A stretch of 64,000 nt of DNA from Xiphophorus maculatus. Taxonomy: Eukaryota > Chordata > Actinopteri > Cyprinodontiformes > Poeciliidae. Under the pieces are notes generated by a model that saw only the letters and a program-made list of their open reading frames with translations, was not told the origin of the DNA and made no database searches. The position numbers were made by a program, and so were the translations under genes. This document shows, in pieces, positions 11,401 through 23,918 of the stretch (positions are counted from its first letter, which is position 1; the number at the start of each line of letters is the position of its first letter). Location: NCBI RefSeq assembly GCF_002775205.1, contig NC_036447.1:4886501-4950500 (forward strand), in the 5' to 3' direction.

Positions 11401-12249
11401 TATCCAAAATAAAACAGGACAAGCAAAAATAATAAATAAAAAGGAATTAAAAACCAATGACAACCGAAACCTTAAATAAAACGTATTGTGATGACTCCGT
11501 AAACAAAATTGCCCGTCAAAAAATATAAATCAACAGCCAGGAAATTATTGAGTTCATTTTAATTTTTTATGCGATTAATTGATTATTTATATTGCGACAG
11601 GCATAATGATACAACATCTTATAATCCATCCATTGGCAGCCGGGTCAGCAATAAAGCCATCAGTGATCTGGACTGATACCAGAAAATAATTGATCAATCA
11701 GAACTCAGATGTCATGTATGGGTCGGCACAGTCACTCTCACCTTTCCTGATGCCTTCCTCTGTCTGCAACTCTGTGCCATCACCAGTATGGCCCCCCTCT
11801 TCCTCAGCATCTTCCTCTTCATCATCATCATCATCTTCCTCTGCATTAGCCTCTTCTTCTTCATCTTCATCATCATCACCTTCATTATTACTCTCCTCCT
11901 CCGATACCTCTTCTTCTTCGTCATCATCATCATCTTCCTCTGCATTAGCCTCTTCTTCTTCTAGTTCTTCTTCTTCTTCATCATCATCATCATCATCTCC
12001 TTCATCATTACTCTCCCCCTCCGACACCTCTTCTTCTTCGCTGCCCCCAGAGTCTTCCTCAGCCCCGCCACCTGATTGGTTTTGATCTTCATCATCGTGT
12101 CCGCTTAACCGCAGCTCCTCTGCCTCCCCCCCTCTCAGGGTAAACAGAGAGACCTTCTTCTCCACATCAGAGTCTTCCTCTTCGCTGCAACTTACAGTCT
12201 TCTTCTTCTTCCGCTCCGCTTCCTGCCGCTGTTTCTCTCTTCTCCTCAT
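8432..12249 (-). CDS. rrp36: Ribosomal RNA processing protein 36 homolog (389 aa)
   Basis: RRP36 is a nucleolar factor for early 18S pre-rRNA cleavage in the small-subunit processome. Seven coding exons, all GT-AG with compatible phases: 12249-11742, 10744-10612, 10507-10441, 10360-10256, 10181-10104, 9450-9333 and 8592-8432. Family landmarks are SNMPFEDVIKLQQQVGTKAF (about residue 172), DPRFDSLSGEYKPEIF-KTY (about 240), the KKQLKKTK coiled-coil region, RPFFLKKSEKKKLQLAEKY and the basic C-terminus ENFLSKKRKRNAGKDRRKLP. The start follows an acceptor CCTTTTGTAG by a few bases and has A at -3. Upstream lies a non-coding exon near 12384. At 389 aa it is about 130 residues longer than human RRP36. 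The excess is an N-terminal acidic tract (about residues 62-155) of Glu/Asp runs, largely one module of about 40 residues in two copies. Confidence 0.92.
10845..11640. repeat. AT-rich hAT-like repeat remnants in rrp36 intron
   Basis: The stretch carries TAGTTCTGTAACAATAAATTTTACTGG and several ATGCAATTAATTGATTATTT-type modules that recur near 30640-31205 and 36060-36475 (with ATAAATCAATTAACCG and CAATTTATCGTCC). It also includes a short (AATA)n run at 11066-11092. It is non-coding, and the family assignment is loose. Confidence 0.4.
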
Positions 12250-12339
12250 ACTCACTTTTCTTCTTCTACAAAAGGCAGAACCAAGAAAAATAAAAAATAC
12301 TGTCAACAGAACCCTGACCCACAGCTGTTTTACCACATG

Positions 12340-12996
12340 GCTGAAAACCCGGAAGTAATACAGAGATTTTTCTTCCGGTGGCAAGCGGCATATTTTAATG
12401 GGGCATCACTGCCACCTTCTGTTCGGGATGACTGCACATACGTACGACATTATTATAGAATCAGACTAAGAAAAAAATAAATCAATAACGATAATAGCGT
12501 CGTAGGACAATGAAATAGAAATAATACGAGAAAAAACATAATATTGCGAGAATTAAATCGTAATAATATGAGGAAAAATATAAAAACACGTAAATAAAGT
12601 AACTGTAAATGGGAGAATGTAACTGGTAGTCTTAAATTAACTTTGTTGAGGAATTTCAATGGGATTATTCCCTGGAAAACGCCTACATTTTTATTATATC
12701 TATATTTTAAAAAATTGTTGGTTCTTTATAATTTTAGTCAATTGTTTTTGCTTTAGTTTTATTTTGAAAACAATCCAACATTCGCTTCCGGTTTGAGCGT
12801 TTTCAGGCGGAAGTTCGACGTAAAAATGTAGCTTAACGTCGCTGCTGGTGCTGAGGAGAGAGAGCATCCGACCTGCCGCAGGTCTCCACACATCGAAGCC
12901 GTGGGATGCAGCAGGAAATGCCCTGGGGAATGCCGTGAACCACCCGTGAGCTCCGTAGTTTCCCGTCGGTCGGTCGATCACTGCCTGAGCTCAGCC
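12340..12996. promoter_or_regulatory. Bidirectional promoter region between rrp36 and gtpbp2
   Basis: The divergent rrp36 (coding start 12249) and gtpbp2 (12997) share about 750 bp. ETS-family core sites occur as an inverted pair (CCGGAAG at about 12348 and CTTCCGG at about 12372), with another CTTCCGG near 12786. These are typical of TATA-less housekeeping promoters. From about 12780 to 12996 the sequence is GC-richer and forms the gtpbp2 5' leader. The middle (12460-12780) is plain AT-rich DNA. Confidence 0.55.
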
Positions 12997-15900
12997 ATGG
13001 TTGATTTGCTCCAAACTGCCGCGGTTCCTCCCGGAAACAGACATGATGGACCTGGATCCCTGTCAAATATCAAAGGGAAGAAATCATCCAAAAAGTCGCG
13101 GGCCAGACGAGGCAAACAAGGCAGGAAGAGGAGGAATAAAAGGAAGAGGAACAACAGGACACCGCCACCGATTTTACCGCCGGAGGTAGCTACCTGGTTC
13201 TGGCCCGGGATTAACGCAGGCAGTTAGTCCGTACTGCAGCACAGATGACAAGAGTCCCTCAAACATGGTGGCGCAATGTCTTCAGGTTTACCTGCTTCCG
13301 TGATTAGAGAGAAACCCCCAGGCTAACCTCTCCAACTTTAACTTAATATCTCCTACAAGAATCAGCTATAAAACCCACCAACAATTTATTAATAATAATA
13401 ATAATAATAATAACGGCCACATTGTCTTCAGAAAGCATCATAACACCTTTCGTCAAGCAGGTTTACACCATGAAATCTATATAATAGCAAGTATTTTATT
13501 TCCAGCTATGTTGTCATCATTAGTTCATAGTTACTTCATGGCTTTAAGTTCAGTGTAAGATATCAAGTATTTTCACGGCTCTGATCCAAGTGAAGTCACA
13601 AGACTGACCTTCCTTACTAGGAGAGAGTTTCTTTTTCTCTTTCGTTTCTTTCAGGCCTGCTGTCATACCTTAATGCACAGCTGAAATCATTTTCTTCTCC
13701 CCAGTGGACTGTATAAAAGGGATTTTTACACCCTGAGCCTCTAAGCTTCCATTTTAGGGATGTGAAGAGATTTAGTCAAGTCTGTCTAAAGTCGTTCAAT
13801 TTGTGACTCAAGTGCAATTCAGTTCCTCGTCCACGTCTCTGACATGTTCTTCCCTATGCAAACATTTCTAAATTAAATTCAGTTTCAATAATATAGCTAC
13901 TCTGTGGTCCCCTGCCTGTGTTCTGGGTTATTTGAGCTAGAGATGCACACAAGACTGTAATTTTGAAACAATAGACAATATTCCCCTGCTCGACTCGGTA
14001 CCACTTTGAGATTTGATGTGTTAAAGCCCTCTACATTTTATTGGTTTACTGTTTAGTAATTCCACATGTTTTCTGTTTTTGTTTGTTTCCAGGCTGAAGA
14101 AGGAAACATTGAATACAAGGTAACTAAGTTTTTATGTTACATCGTTTTGATTAGGAGTAACTTTGGTTTTAAAATGGCATTTTTAACTGCTGAAGCAGCA
14201 GAGCAGCTGTCAGTATTACAGTTTATTACTATTCTTTGAAGTGGTAGTTGTCACTGTCCCAATCATCTTATTGTGTGAATCATGCCACAGAATGTTTAAA
14301 GGGCATATTTTATAAATACAGCAGATTTTTTTCATTTTAGTCATACTTGTTTCTCACAAAAGTTATGTTAACTGTCTCGTCCCAAAGTCAAGAAATACAT
14401 AAAAATTACATTAAGGAACCTTTTAAACCCAGCAACAGCATTGGTAGCAAATGGTGAAGCTAAAGTTTTTTGATTATTTAAAACAATTTTACAGTCTGAA
14501 AAAAAAGTTTATTAAATGTAGTTTCACACATAAGCTGTCCACACTAAATCATCTTGTTGACATAAAATGTTTTAATCAATAAGCAGGTAAACAGAAAACA
14601 TTTAACATAATCATTTAGTTTAGATTTAGCCATTTTAAGGCAGAAGAATAATTTTAAAAGTCATCTAAAAAGAAAAAAGAATGAGAAATATAAGTATATC
14701 TCTCTGGTGATTAGAGAAGCACAATTGAATCCCATTTACCTGCTGCACAGGTTTGTACTTGTTTCTCGTGTTTTCCAGTTAAAGCTCGTCAACCCCACTC
14801 AGTACCGCTTCGAGCATCTGGCCACGCAGCTGAAGTGGCGTCTGCAGGAGGGCCGCGGTGAGGCCGTGTACCAGATCGGAGTGGAAGACAACGGCCTGCT
14901 GGTGGGTCTGACGGAGGCCGACATGAAAGGCTCGCTCAAGACGCTAAAGAGAATGGCAGAGAAGTAGGTGACCCCATGACCTCCTTTCATTCGCCTGCTG
15001 AAGTTTTATCATAAAAACCCCAAAACATCAACTACCAAGTTGAGAACAAATATTAGTTACCCTATACCACTTGTATAGGAACTGGTTTGATGTGCTCTGT
15101 CCTCCTGGTTTTAGGCAGAACAGCTGAATTTCGATGCTAACCCGAAACATTGATTACTGTTGCAGTAATCAATGCGGCTAAAGATGAACGCCTGGATGAG
15201 TTTCTCTAGATCTTACTGGGACATTAGTTCTCTAATCCTGGAAATGTTCTTCAGGTGATAGAAGGCCAACTTTGTGACTGTCTTTATGTTGCTCTGACGG
15301 TTCAGATCAGAGTTCATCACTACACCCAGATTTCAGGCCTGTGGAGGTTTGTTGATTTTGTGGTCCCATGTGGTGATCAAGGGGGGAACCTTTTTAAAAT
15401 AACTTGGTCAGTATTGGCTCTAACATACAAGGCTTAAATATTTTTTTTGTAGAACTGAACCAGATAAAATCGAAACACAGATCTGCTTGTTTGAGCTAAT
15501 TTACCATAAGGAAGTATGCTTTGATTTGTTTGATTTTACTTCTAGGATAAACAATTTTATTCATAAAAGATTTTGACCTCTGGAGCCATCACTACTGAGA
15601 GATGTACTCTTCAAGATTTTCATGAAGTATGCTAGCAGTGTGTTATAATTTCTGAAATAATACTTTGTTTTGCTTGTCTTGTTGAAGGGTCGGAGCTGAT
15701 ATAACTCTTCTGCGAGAAAGGGAAGTGGACTATGGCCTGGACAGAAATATCCGGAAAATTGCAGAGGTTCTTGTCCGAAAGGTCCCTGACGATCAGCAGG
15801 TGTGTTCTCTGCAACATTGTGCCTGTAAACATGTTATAATTTTGTATTTCCTGCAAGGGTTGGGCCAAATCTATTTTCATTCCTCAGTTCCTGGACCTGC

Positions 15901-18900
15901 GTGTGGCCGTGCTGGGAAATGTGGACTCAGGGAAGTCGACCCTGCTGGGCGTCCTGACGCAGGGAGAGTTGGATAACGGCCGAGGTCGAGCTCGACTAAA
16001 CCTTTTCAGACACCTGCATGAAATCCAGACGGGACGCACCTCCAGCATCAGCTTTGAAATCTTGGGCTTTAACAGCAAAGGAGAGGTATTCCTCTTACTC
16101 AGTGGCTCTTTACAACTTTGGGTAAAACTTAAAAAGAATCAGCTAATATTTTTAAAATTAGACATAATGTTAAACACAAATTTTCCACAGTTTCTTGTTT
16201 TATTCATACAATATTTGCACTGATGAAGAGTGAGACTAAAAAAGAAAAAGATCTAACATCTTTCTGCTGAATTTGATGCTTATCTCTATTTAAAATCCTA
16301 AAACTAGAAATAAAATGGTGACAATACATTTCCCATAGTGAAGTTGTGTCCAAACTTAAAGTAAAATATTAAATCATTGTAGATACAAAACATAAAAACA
16401 AGGTTTTGCACGATTGTGTTATCATAACACAAGCCCACAGTTTCTGACTTTTTGGGGTTGATTGTTTCTTATTTGGGCTGAACACTTTGTGTTTCAGGAA
16501 AAGTAGGTCGATATTTGTGGTTCGAGTTACTCCAAAGCTAAGACAAAAGCAAAAAAAATGTTGTTAATAAATATGAATCTACTTTTTTGTACCTTATATT
16601 TTTCTAAGATATTATATATGTAAAATAAATTGTGCTGTACAAGATGAAAAAGTGTCCATATGCATCATAGGATTGTTCTCTTGATTTTACTGACACTGGG
16701 AAACTCCAATGCCTGGGCAGATATCTACTTCAAACTGTCTACAACTACTGCTACTTTCTGGATCCTGACGATGTCACTATTCTGCTCAGGTGGTAAACTA
16801 CAGTGAGTCTCGAACAGCAGAGGAGATCTGTGAGAGCTCATCCAAAATGATCACCTTCATCGACCTGGCAGGTCACCACAAGTACCTGAAGACCACCGTC
16901 TTCGGTTTAACCAGCTACTGCCCCGACTTTGCCATGCTTGTAGTGAGCGCCAACACCGGCATTGGTGAGCTGCAAACACACCTGGAGAGATGAACAGACA
17001 GACAATGGGTGAATAATGAATTTCATCTCTTCATCAATCCGTACAAAGAAGAATTTTAGGCTTCACATGAACACACGCTGTCATAAAGATGACGTCACAC
17101 AATAGCCGTTACAAAGTAACGGTATAGGCAAAGGCACAAACTGTGAACATCAGCTTATTATAAAAAGGAGTAAATTTCTGCCAAAAGTTCAGAAATTTTC
17201 CAGAAAAAAAAAGGTTTTTTTGGAGCTTGAAAGTGTGCAAGAAAATACTCCTGAACATTTTCTGAGTTTCAGAAGGTGAACATTTTGACTTTTCAAAGTC
17301 ATAATTTTCCAAATTTGTCCTAGAAAATTTCTGAGTTTAATCTAAAAAAATTCTGAGTTTTTTCTTTGCAAATTTTCGACTTCTCAGACTCAAAAGTTTT
17401 CTAGTTTTTTTCCTAGAAAATTTCTAATATAAATCTCAAAATTTCAGATATTTTCTTTACAAATTTCTGACTTTTCAAACTTAGAAATTCCATGTATTTT
17501 TCTAGAAAATTTCTGTAATTAATCTAAAAATTTCTGAGTTCTTTCTTGCAAATTTTCACCTTTTCAAACTCAGAAAGAAGTTTATTTCTGTAAAATTTCA
17601 GAGATTTTCAGTGGAAATTTATTCCCTTTTTCTATATTCAAAGAGAGGAGACTGAAATAAAATCAATTAGCCAAGCTGTGACATTTAAATCAGATTCAAA
17701 TGTCTCTAAACATTTCATTAGCTATCAAAGTCGAGAAAAACATTACCATTACAATTTAAAATATTTACTTATTAACATACATTCCAGCAGAAATTTAATA
17801 AGCACTTTAAATTAACAGAAATATACTTAATAATGCCGCAGTAAACTTAACGTCATCCGTGCCACACAGCACCGTGAGTTCGACACATATGGTGCAGAAA
17901 AACTTCTAACATTACAACAGAAATGAAAAAACACTACATTGCATTTTTAGCTCTTTTACAGTTGCATTTTATGCCTTGTATGTGGTTTTCTCGCTCAGTG
18001 CATTTCCTCTCTTCTGTGTCCAGCTGGTACAACTCGAGAGCACTTGGGACTGGCCATGGCTCTGAAAGTCCCAATTTTTATCGTAGTCAGTAAAGTGGAT
18101 CTGTGCTCCCGCGGCACCGTGGAGCGAACTGTCCGGCAACTGGAGCGAGTCCTGAAGCAGCCAGGCTGCAACAAGATTCCCATGGTGGTGATGAACCCTG
18201 ATGACGCAGTGACTGCAGCGCAGCAGTTCACCCAGTCTGCATGGTGGGTACCAACTTACAGCAAATAGAAGCAGTTCAACCAAGAAATATTTTCCTAGAC
18301 TTAGACATTAAAGTTTGATCACGACATATTATGGCAATGTACAGTACAGACCAAAAGTTTGGACACAACTGTGTGTCCAAACTTTTGGTCTGTACTCAAT
18401 ACAGACCAAAGGTTTGGACACACTTTCTCATGAGAAAGACACACAGTTGTGTCCAAACTTTTGGTCTGTACTGTAGATACAAAAAAAGTACATTTCCACA
18501 AAAAAAAACCCCAAAAAACACAGAAACTTTGAGAATAATCTCAGAAATTTTCTTAAAAGACTTGGAAATTTCCAAAAGCAACATTTTTTTTGGACTTTTG
18601 AAAATCAAATTTTCAAGATTTTATTTTCTAGAAATTTTCTGAAATTAATCTCAAAATTAGTTTTTTTTTTTCAAATTTTCCGACTCAGAAAGTTTGAGCA
18701 TAATCTCAGAATTTTTCTATAAAAAACATTTTTGAGTTTGAAAAATGTAATATTTGCTAGAAAAAATGTCAAAATTTTAGATTAATCTCAGAAGTTTTCT
18801 ACAAAAAAAGACAAAATTTAAAAACAAAAATTGACTTTTGAAACTCAGAAATTTCCAAGATTTTTTTATTAAAAAATTCTGAAATTAATCTAAAATGTTG

Positions 18901-21765
18901 AAATTTTTTCTAACAAATTTTCAATTTGTCAAACTCAGAAAGACTGAGATTAATCTCAAAATTTCCGAGTTTTTCTATTACAAATTTACTCCTCCTTTTT
19001 TCTATCTACAATGGCCCTGAGACCACGTTGTAGATTTCTCATTTACAAAAGTATTTATTTGTGTTGCCTTTGAAACAAATTATTTTATTGTTACTCTTGT
19101 TTGTCTGCCTTTTTGTGTGTGTAGCATCACACCCATCTTCACCCTGTCCAGTGTGTCAGGAGAAAGCCTTGACCTCCTGAAGGTTTTCCTGAACATCCTT
19201 CCTCCGCTTAGCAACAGCAAAGAACAGGAGGAGCTGATGCAGCAGCTTACAGAGTTCCAGGTCCACAAGCAAACACGCATAACATGGACACGAGGTTACA
19301 TTTCTGTCTCTTTTAAGAATGGGCTATATGGCTCTAAAATAAAATCTCTTATGGTTTTTATACCAGATCCGATTTCAGATTTTAATCGATTATTTTTCTC
19401 ACTTTCTTTTTCAAATAAAAGAAATTACAAATGGCAAAGTATTTTCAAATGGTGGATTTTATTCATCCCTTCGGTGAGTTTTGCGACAGAGTATTAGGGA
19501 CAGGCTAAAAAATGTTTTTGTTTGTTTAATTACGACAACATAATGGAAGAATATCTTTAAAATTATAAGAAAAAGTTGTTTTAATGAGAAAAAGCTTCTC
19601 TAGAGTCATTAAGATCTGATGTGACCACCCAGTCAGTGTAGTTCTTTATTTGAAATATACACAGTTGTTTGCATACATCGTTTCTCCAAATATTATGACT
19701 TTATTCTGGTAACCCTGAAATATTATGACTTTATTCCCAAAATTGTATAAAAAGAGAAAACATTAAAAATCTTAGCCTGACCCTAATAACCCATCGTAAC
19801 ATTGACATGAAATCATAGTCCAAATCAATAGAAACTGTAAAACACGCTTGTCAAACAAGAAACCCAAGGAGTGAATTTGTGATTTAAAAAAAAAAGCCAA
19901 ATTTCCAAAAATTAAATCTTCAAAAACCCAAAATTTGATTAACTGATCAAATCAATTTATCGCCCAGCTCTAGTCCCATCGGAGGATGTAGAAGTGTAGC
20001 TCCAAAAACTAGAATAAAAAAGCTTACATAGGACTTAGGAAAAGAGTTCCCTTCATACTGTCAAAAATGTTAAAAGGTTGGGTTGGATAGTTTTTTTCTC
20101 TTAATGAATGAAATCATCCATGTTAAAAGTAGTTTTTTATGCTCCAATCATGTGTTTGCAGGTGGATGAGATCTACTCAGTTCCTGATGTTGGGACTGTT
20201 GTTGGAGGAACTCTGTACAGGTAAGATGACATGGTCTAATTAAAGGTTAAATCTTCTAGTTAGCCATTTTGTTGCTAACGAATAGATTAGCAATGCTGAT
20301 TTATTATCATCTGACCTTATTTTTGTCTGTTTAGATTCAGTTTAATTTAATTTATCCCAAAATGTTTGAAAATAAAACCTGAACACTGTCTTTAATTTGT
20401 CCTTGTTTTTTTTGTTTTGTTTTTTTGCCAGTGGAGTTTGCAGGGAGGGCGAGCGTCTCGTTGTTGGGCCCACAGAAGAGGGTCGTTTCCTGCGCCTGAA
20501 AGTGGGCAGCATCCAGAGGAACCGCTCGGCCTGCAGGGTGCTGAAGGCCGGACAGGCAGCCACTCTGGCTCTGGGAAACTTTGATCGCTCACTTTTGCGC
20601 AAGGTCAGAGGTCACCGAATGTTGGGTTAATAATTAGGACAGAAATTTACTGATAACCAAAATCAGTGGTGGGCACACTTGTGCTAACCCGCTAATAGAG
20701 GAGCAAATTTAGTTCTATAGCGTATTTGCTAACTTTGAAAACGTTTGGTGCACATAGCTTTAATGTTTTCTCAACTTTAAGTTGAATAAAGTTTGACATT
20801 GTAGAAGTTTTGGTAGAGGTGTCAGAAATTGTACTCTAACTAAAATGACCCAAGTAAGAGTAAAAAAGTATTTGGTAAAAGTCGACTCAAGTGCGAAGTA
20901 ACTGATCAAATTTTCAATCATTTAATATTAAAAATTACATAATCAGATGGATCAAAATATAAAGTTTTGAGGACAATAATTCATATAAGTAACACAAAAT
21001 AAAATCAGTTTCTTTTAATAAAATACTTATGAAACTTTAATAAAAACTACAGGTCTGTGTCTGGGGAAGTTTTGGTTAAAACACGTTTGTTTTTCATTCA
21101 ATGGGTAGAAAATCCAGAAATTTTACTCAAGTAAGGGTAGAAATACTTCACAATAAAATTACTCAAGTAAAAGTAAAAAGTGCAGCCTAGTAAAAATGCT
21201 CTAAAAGGTTACATAAGGGAATGTAATTGAGTGAATGTAGCCAGTTCCTACCCATCTCTGTTAAGAATTCTTCATATATTCAGACGTTTATATGCATGCT
21301 CTTATTTTGAAGTGGTTGAAGAGTGTTCCACTTCCTGCGTATTGCAGGGCATGGTGATGGTCAGCCCCAAGATGAACCCGACCATCTGCTGCCAGTTCGA
21401 AGCTGCCATTGTTCTGCTCTTCCACGCAAAGACTTTCCGAAGGGGTTCGCAGGTCACCGTCCATGTCGGTAACGTCCGGCAGACGGCTACGGTGGAGTGC
21501 CTTCACGGAAAGGTTGGTGAGTTTTCTTATTTGTGTTACATTTGGAAACAGACTGTAAATCCTTCTTCACTTCTGGTTTTAGGACGAGCTTCGAACTGGA
21601 GAGAGGGCCGTTGTTCGCTTTCGCTTCATCAAGCACCCTGAGTATTTGCGACTGAGCGCCAAGCTGCTCTTCAGGGAGGGAGTCACCAAGGGCATCGGTC
21701 ATGTAACACGTCTGCTTCCCCAAGACCAGAATCTGAACCATGACCAGAATCTGCAGGATTACTAG
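12997..21765 (+). CDS. gtpbp2: GTP-binding protein 2 (606 aa)
   Basis: GTPBP2 is an EF-Tu/Hbs1-like translational GTPase that works with Pelota in rescue of stalled ribosomes. Twelve coding exons: 12997-13185, 14093-14119, 14779-14963, 15688-15799, 15888-16085, 16790-16964, 18024-18243, 19125-19260, 20162-20220, 20432-20603, 21348-21512 and 21583-21765. All are GT-AG with matching phases, 607 codons with the stop (human about 602 aa). The G domain is complete: G1 GNVDSGKS (181-188), G3 DLAGH (262-266), G4-like SKVD (318-321; human also has Ser for Asn) and G5 near SSVSGES. C-terminal beta-barrel domains follow ([50 protein letters not shown]). The ATG at 12997 has an ideal context (GCCATGG). 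The first exon encodes a Lys/Arg-rich variable N-terminus. Teleosts often have two gtpbp2 copies; I cannot tell which this is. Confidence 0.96.
15100..15425 (+). repeat. Interspersed repeat in gtpbp2 intron 3
   Basis: It shares GTTGCAGTAATCAATGCGGCTAA, GAAATGTTCTTCAGGTGA-AGAAGGCC, TGACTGTCTTTATGT-GCTCTGA and CACTACACCCAGATTTCAG with a longer copy at 35290-35760 and a shorter one at 42245-42470. The order is conserved, so this is a dispersed element. It is non-coding. Confidence 0.7.
17150..17640. mobile_element. Family 2 AT-rich inverted-repeat element
   Basis: The left end has AAAAAGGAGTAAATTTCTGCC and the right end AAATTTATTCCCTTTTTCTATATTC, roughly inverted. Between them alternate modules such as AGAAAATTTCTGAGTTTAATC and CTTTTCAAACTCAGAAA. 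It lies in gtpbp2 intron 6 and is non-coding. Confidence 0.65.
18341..18478. mobile_element. Tc1-type terminal-repeat cluster (MITE)
   Basis: ACAGACCAAAAGTTTGGACAC and its reverse complement appear four times in 138 bp, as two back-to-back inverted pairs. The motif matches the termini of a Tc1-like transposon family common in fish. No transposase remains. It abuts a family 2 element that starts at 18478. Confidence 0.75.
18479..19017. mobile_element. Family 2 AT-rich inverted-repeat element
   Basis: The copy starts near AAAAAAAGTACATTTCC and ends AATTTACTCCTCC, then TTTTTTCTATCTACAATGGCC. Internal modules TTAATCTCAAAAT and CTCAGAAATTTCCAAGAT repeat many times. It is in gtpbp2 intron 7. Confidence 0.65.
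20815..21205. repeat. Non-autonomous element with ACTCAAGTAAAAGTA motifs
   Basis: TGACCCAAGTAAGAGTAAAAAAGT at the left and TTACTCAAGTAAAAGTAAAAAGT at the right flank an AT-rich core. A related fragment at 34985-35110 carries CTACTCAAGTAAAAGTGAAAA. This looks like a fish DNA-transposon derivative. It is in gtpbp2 intron 10. Confidence 0.55.
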
Positions 21766-22059
21766 GGACAATTTCACTGGACCAACAAAAGCTGGCTTTA
21801 TGCTCCTGCCACCTACATGCATATCAATCCACAGTTCATACTCCACAAAGAAATTTGGTTTCTTACTCAAGGTTGCAACAACAAAGTGCACAAGAGTGCT
21901 GAAGTCCTGATAAGTTCATCTCACTGCAGCAAACATCGTTGTTTTAACACGTCCACTTTAAATGTCTGACCAGTCACACAATAGTTGTTGTTCTGCCCAG
22001 ATGATGAGTCAACAAGGTGGACCACCAAAACCCACGCCAGCCTCTAGATTGGCCGTCTT
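21766..22059 (+). other. gtpbp2 3' untranslated region, proximal part
   Basis: It follows the gtpbp2 stop codon directly, has no open frame that continues the protein and shows no splice signals I would use. The exact 3' end is uncertain; see the poly(A) entry. Confidence 0.5.
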
Positions 22060-22540
22060 GAGCCAGAGTAGGGTAGAATGGAGGAGGAGTTTCAATATAT
22101 CTGGGTCTTGTTCACAAATGGGGGGAAAGATGGAGCAGGAGATTGATAGACTCATCGCTGTGTTGAAAGGTGAAGCTCTAGATTTACCAGTTGATCTACG
22201 TACCTATCCTGATCTAAAGACACAAGCTCTGGGGAGAGACCGCAAGAGTAAGATCACAGATATAAGCAGCTGAAATGAGTTTTCTCTGCAGGGTGACTGG
22301 GCTCTTCATTAGAGAAAGGGTGAGAAGCCCGGTCATGTGGGACAGACTCAGAGTAGAGCCACTGCTTCTCTTTGTCAAAAGGAGCCATAAGAGGACAAAG
22401 GACACGATGGAGGGACTAAGGACTGGGATCATGTTGGGATTCCCCGACGTAATCTCAACGAGAGCGAGAAGGCTGGGACTCTCTGCTAAGGCTGCTGACT
22501 TTATGATGGATTTGAGCCACATATGATAGATGTGCCTCAC
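22060..22540 (+). pseudogene. Degenerate LINE reverse-transcriptase C-terminus
   Basis: Frame-shifted pieces of the C-terminal part of a fish LINE reverse transcriptase are readable on the plus strand. One is the end of an upstream block with LPVDLRTYPDLKTQAL. Another is AEMSFLCRVTGLFIRERVRS with LRVEPLLLFVKRSHKR, the counterpart of the usual AEMSFLRRVAGLSLRDRVRS block. The last is a worn tail with GLSAKAADFMMD. Stops and gaps break it throughout. It probably lies inside the long gtpbp2 3' UTR or just beyond. Confidence 0.7.
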
Positions 22541-23918
22541 ATCTGGCCTCTTTTTTCTTCTTGCAGTAATTTCGGCTTTTAGCTCTTATATGAGTCTGTT
22601 CTTGTCCTAGTGGAAGAAGAAGAAGACGACTAGGCAAACACTTGTTTGCCTACTTCATGCTGTCAGACAGGTTCTACTTGAGTGATTTCTTGATTCAAAT
22701 TAAATTGAACTAATTAAATTTTCATTCTTCATTTGGATAGCTGTTAAATACATTAAATATTCCTTATAAAACTGTATTGTGATTTTACTCAAGCTATCTT
22801 TATCTGATACTAAAATGTGTTTGATCTGATATATTTAAGTGCAACTAAAAAGCAAAAACATTAGAAAAACTATTATTGTAACAATTGTTTTGATTCGTCT
22901 CAGTTTCTGCTCCACAGACCAACTTAATTAGGACTTTAAAGTCAAATCTGATATTGAAAGCTGTAAGGTACAATTGTGACTGAATTGGAAGCTACAGCTG
23001 TTTGACTCAACATGGTCCAGTTGTGGTAGATTTTTGCAAAAAGTCCTGTTTTAATTTAAAACAAAAGAGTGAAGATAATGATGTCAAACATAAAACCTGT
23101 TCAGGAAAATATGTTTCCACGTACCAATGACAGGAGGAAGTACTGAAACTCCAACAAATACGACATATTAAATTACTATTGCTTTGAAGACTGTATTTAG
23201 AATAAATATATTTTAGTACTTATACAAATGAACATTTAAAAATCCTTTTATCTCCTTTTTTCCCTCATTGTCTTCCATTGTGTTGGAATGGATCCATAGT
23301 GTAAGGGAATATTTATCCACGTTTCCCTGTTCTGTTACTCGTCTATAATGCAGAAACAGTTAAAGCTTCATCCTCGTGTTCATTGTAGCACTTCCCTAAA
23401 ACCTGCGTTTAAAGAAACCCACGTACTATATTTGCATCAATCATCTCAAGACGTTTTTGTATTTTGAGGGTTGTAGGTGAATCTGTTCGAGCGAGCGCAC
23501 ATTACATTCAATTTGTACCATCTGGATCCGAAACACTGAACTCCTTCGTGAAAAGAGCAGCAGTGAAAGACGTGTGTGGTTGGTTGGTAATTATGTGGAT
23601 TAAATGCACACTGCAACTACGCCCAGTTAAGGCTAACCTGCATGCTCGAAAATGGGCAGGTGCTCCACACCTGTATGTGGTGACTTTAGCTTCTAACCTT
23701 TTTTTTTTTTTTTTTTAAGGATTTGTGCAATTGTTAATCTAATCTTGAATGTACTCCATGGTTCTTGTCACTACTGAAATGCAGTCGCTGCTGACTCTGC
23801 TCTGTATTCTGAGGGTACATGTGTGCCACAGATTCTGCTGATTCTGCAGAGTGTAGAAGCTGAAAACGGACACAGAGGGTTTAAAGTTTCCTTTTTCTTA
23901 TTGTTCCTCAAGCTCTTA
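22541..23918. other. AT-rich spacer at convergent gene ends
   Basis: I see no gene in it. The stretch would be distal 3' UTR of gtpbp2 if the signal at 23919 is used. A T17 run sits at about 23700. Confidence 0.4.

Noticed and set aside
11690..12085. Plus-strand open frame rich in serine runs
   Set aside because: It is the complement of the Glu/Asp-coding repeat of rrp36 and has no family resemblance or splice context.
12250..12384. N-terminal extension of rrp36 from the ATG at 12384
   Set aside because: An acceptor (CCTTTTGTAG) lies between, and the extension reads through T-rich intron sequence giving a spurious hydrophobic stretch.
12901..12996. Upstream extension of the gtpbp2 frame from 12901
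   Set aside because: The frame opens with GTG rather than ATG, the extra residues have no similarity to the family, and ATG 12997 has an ideal context.
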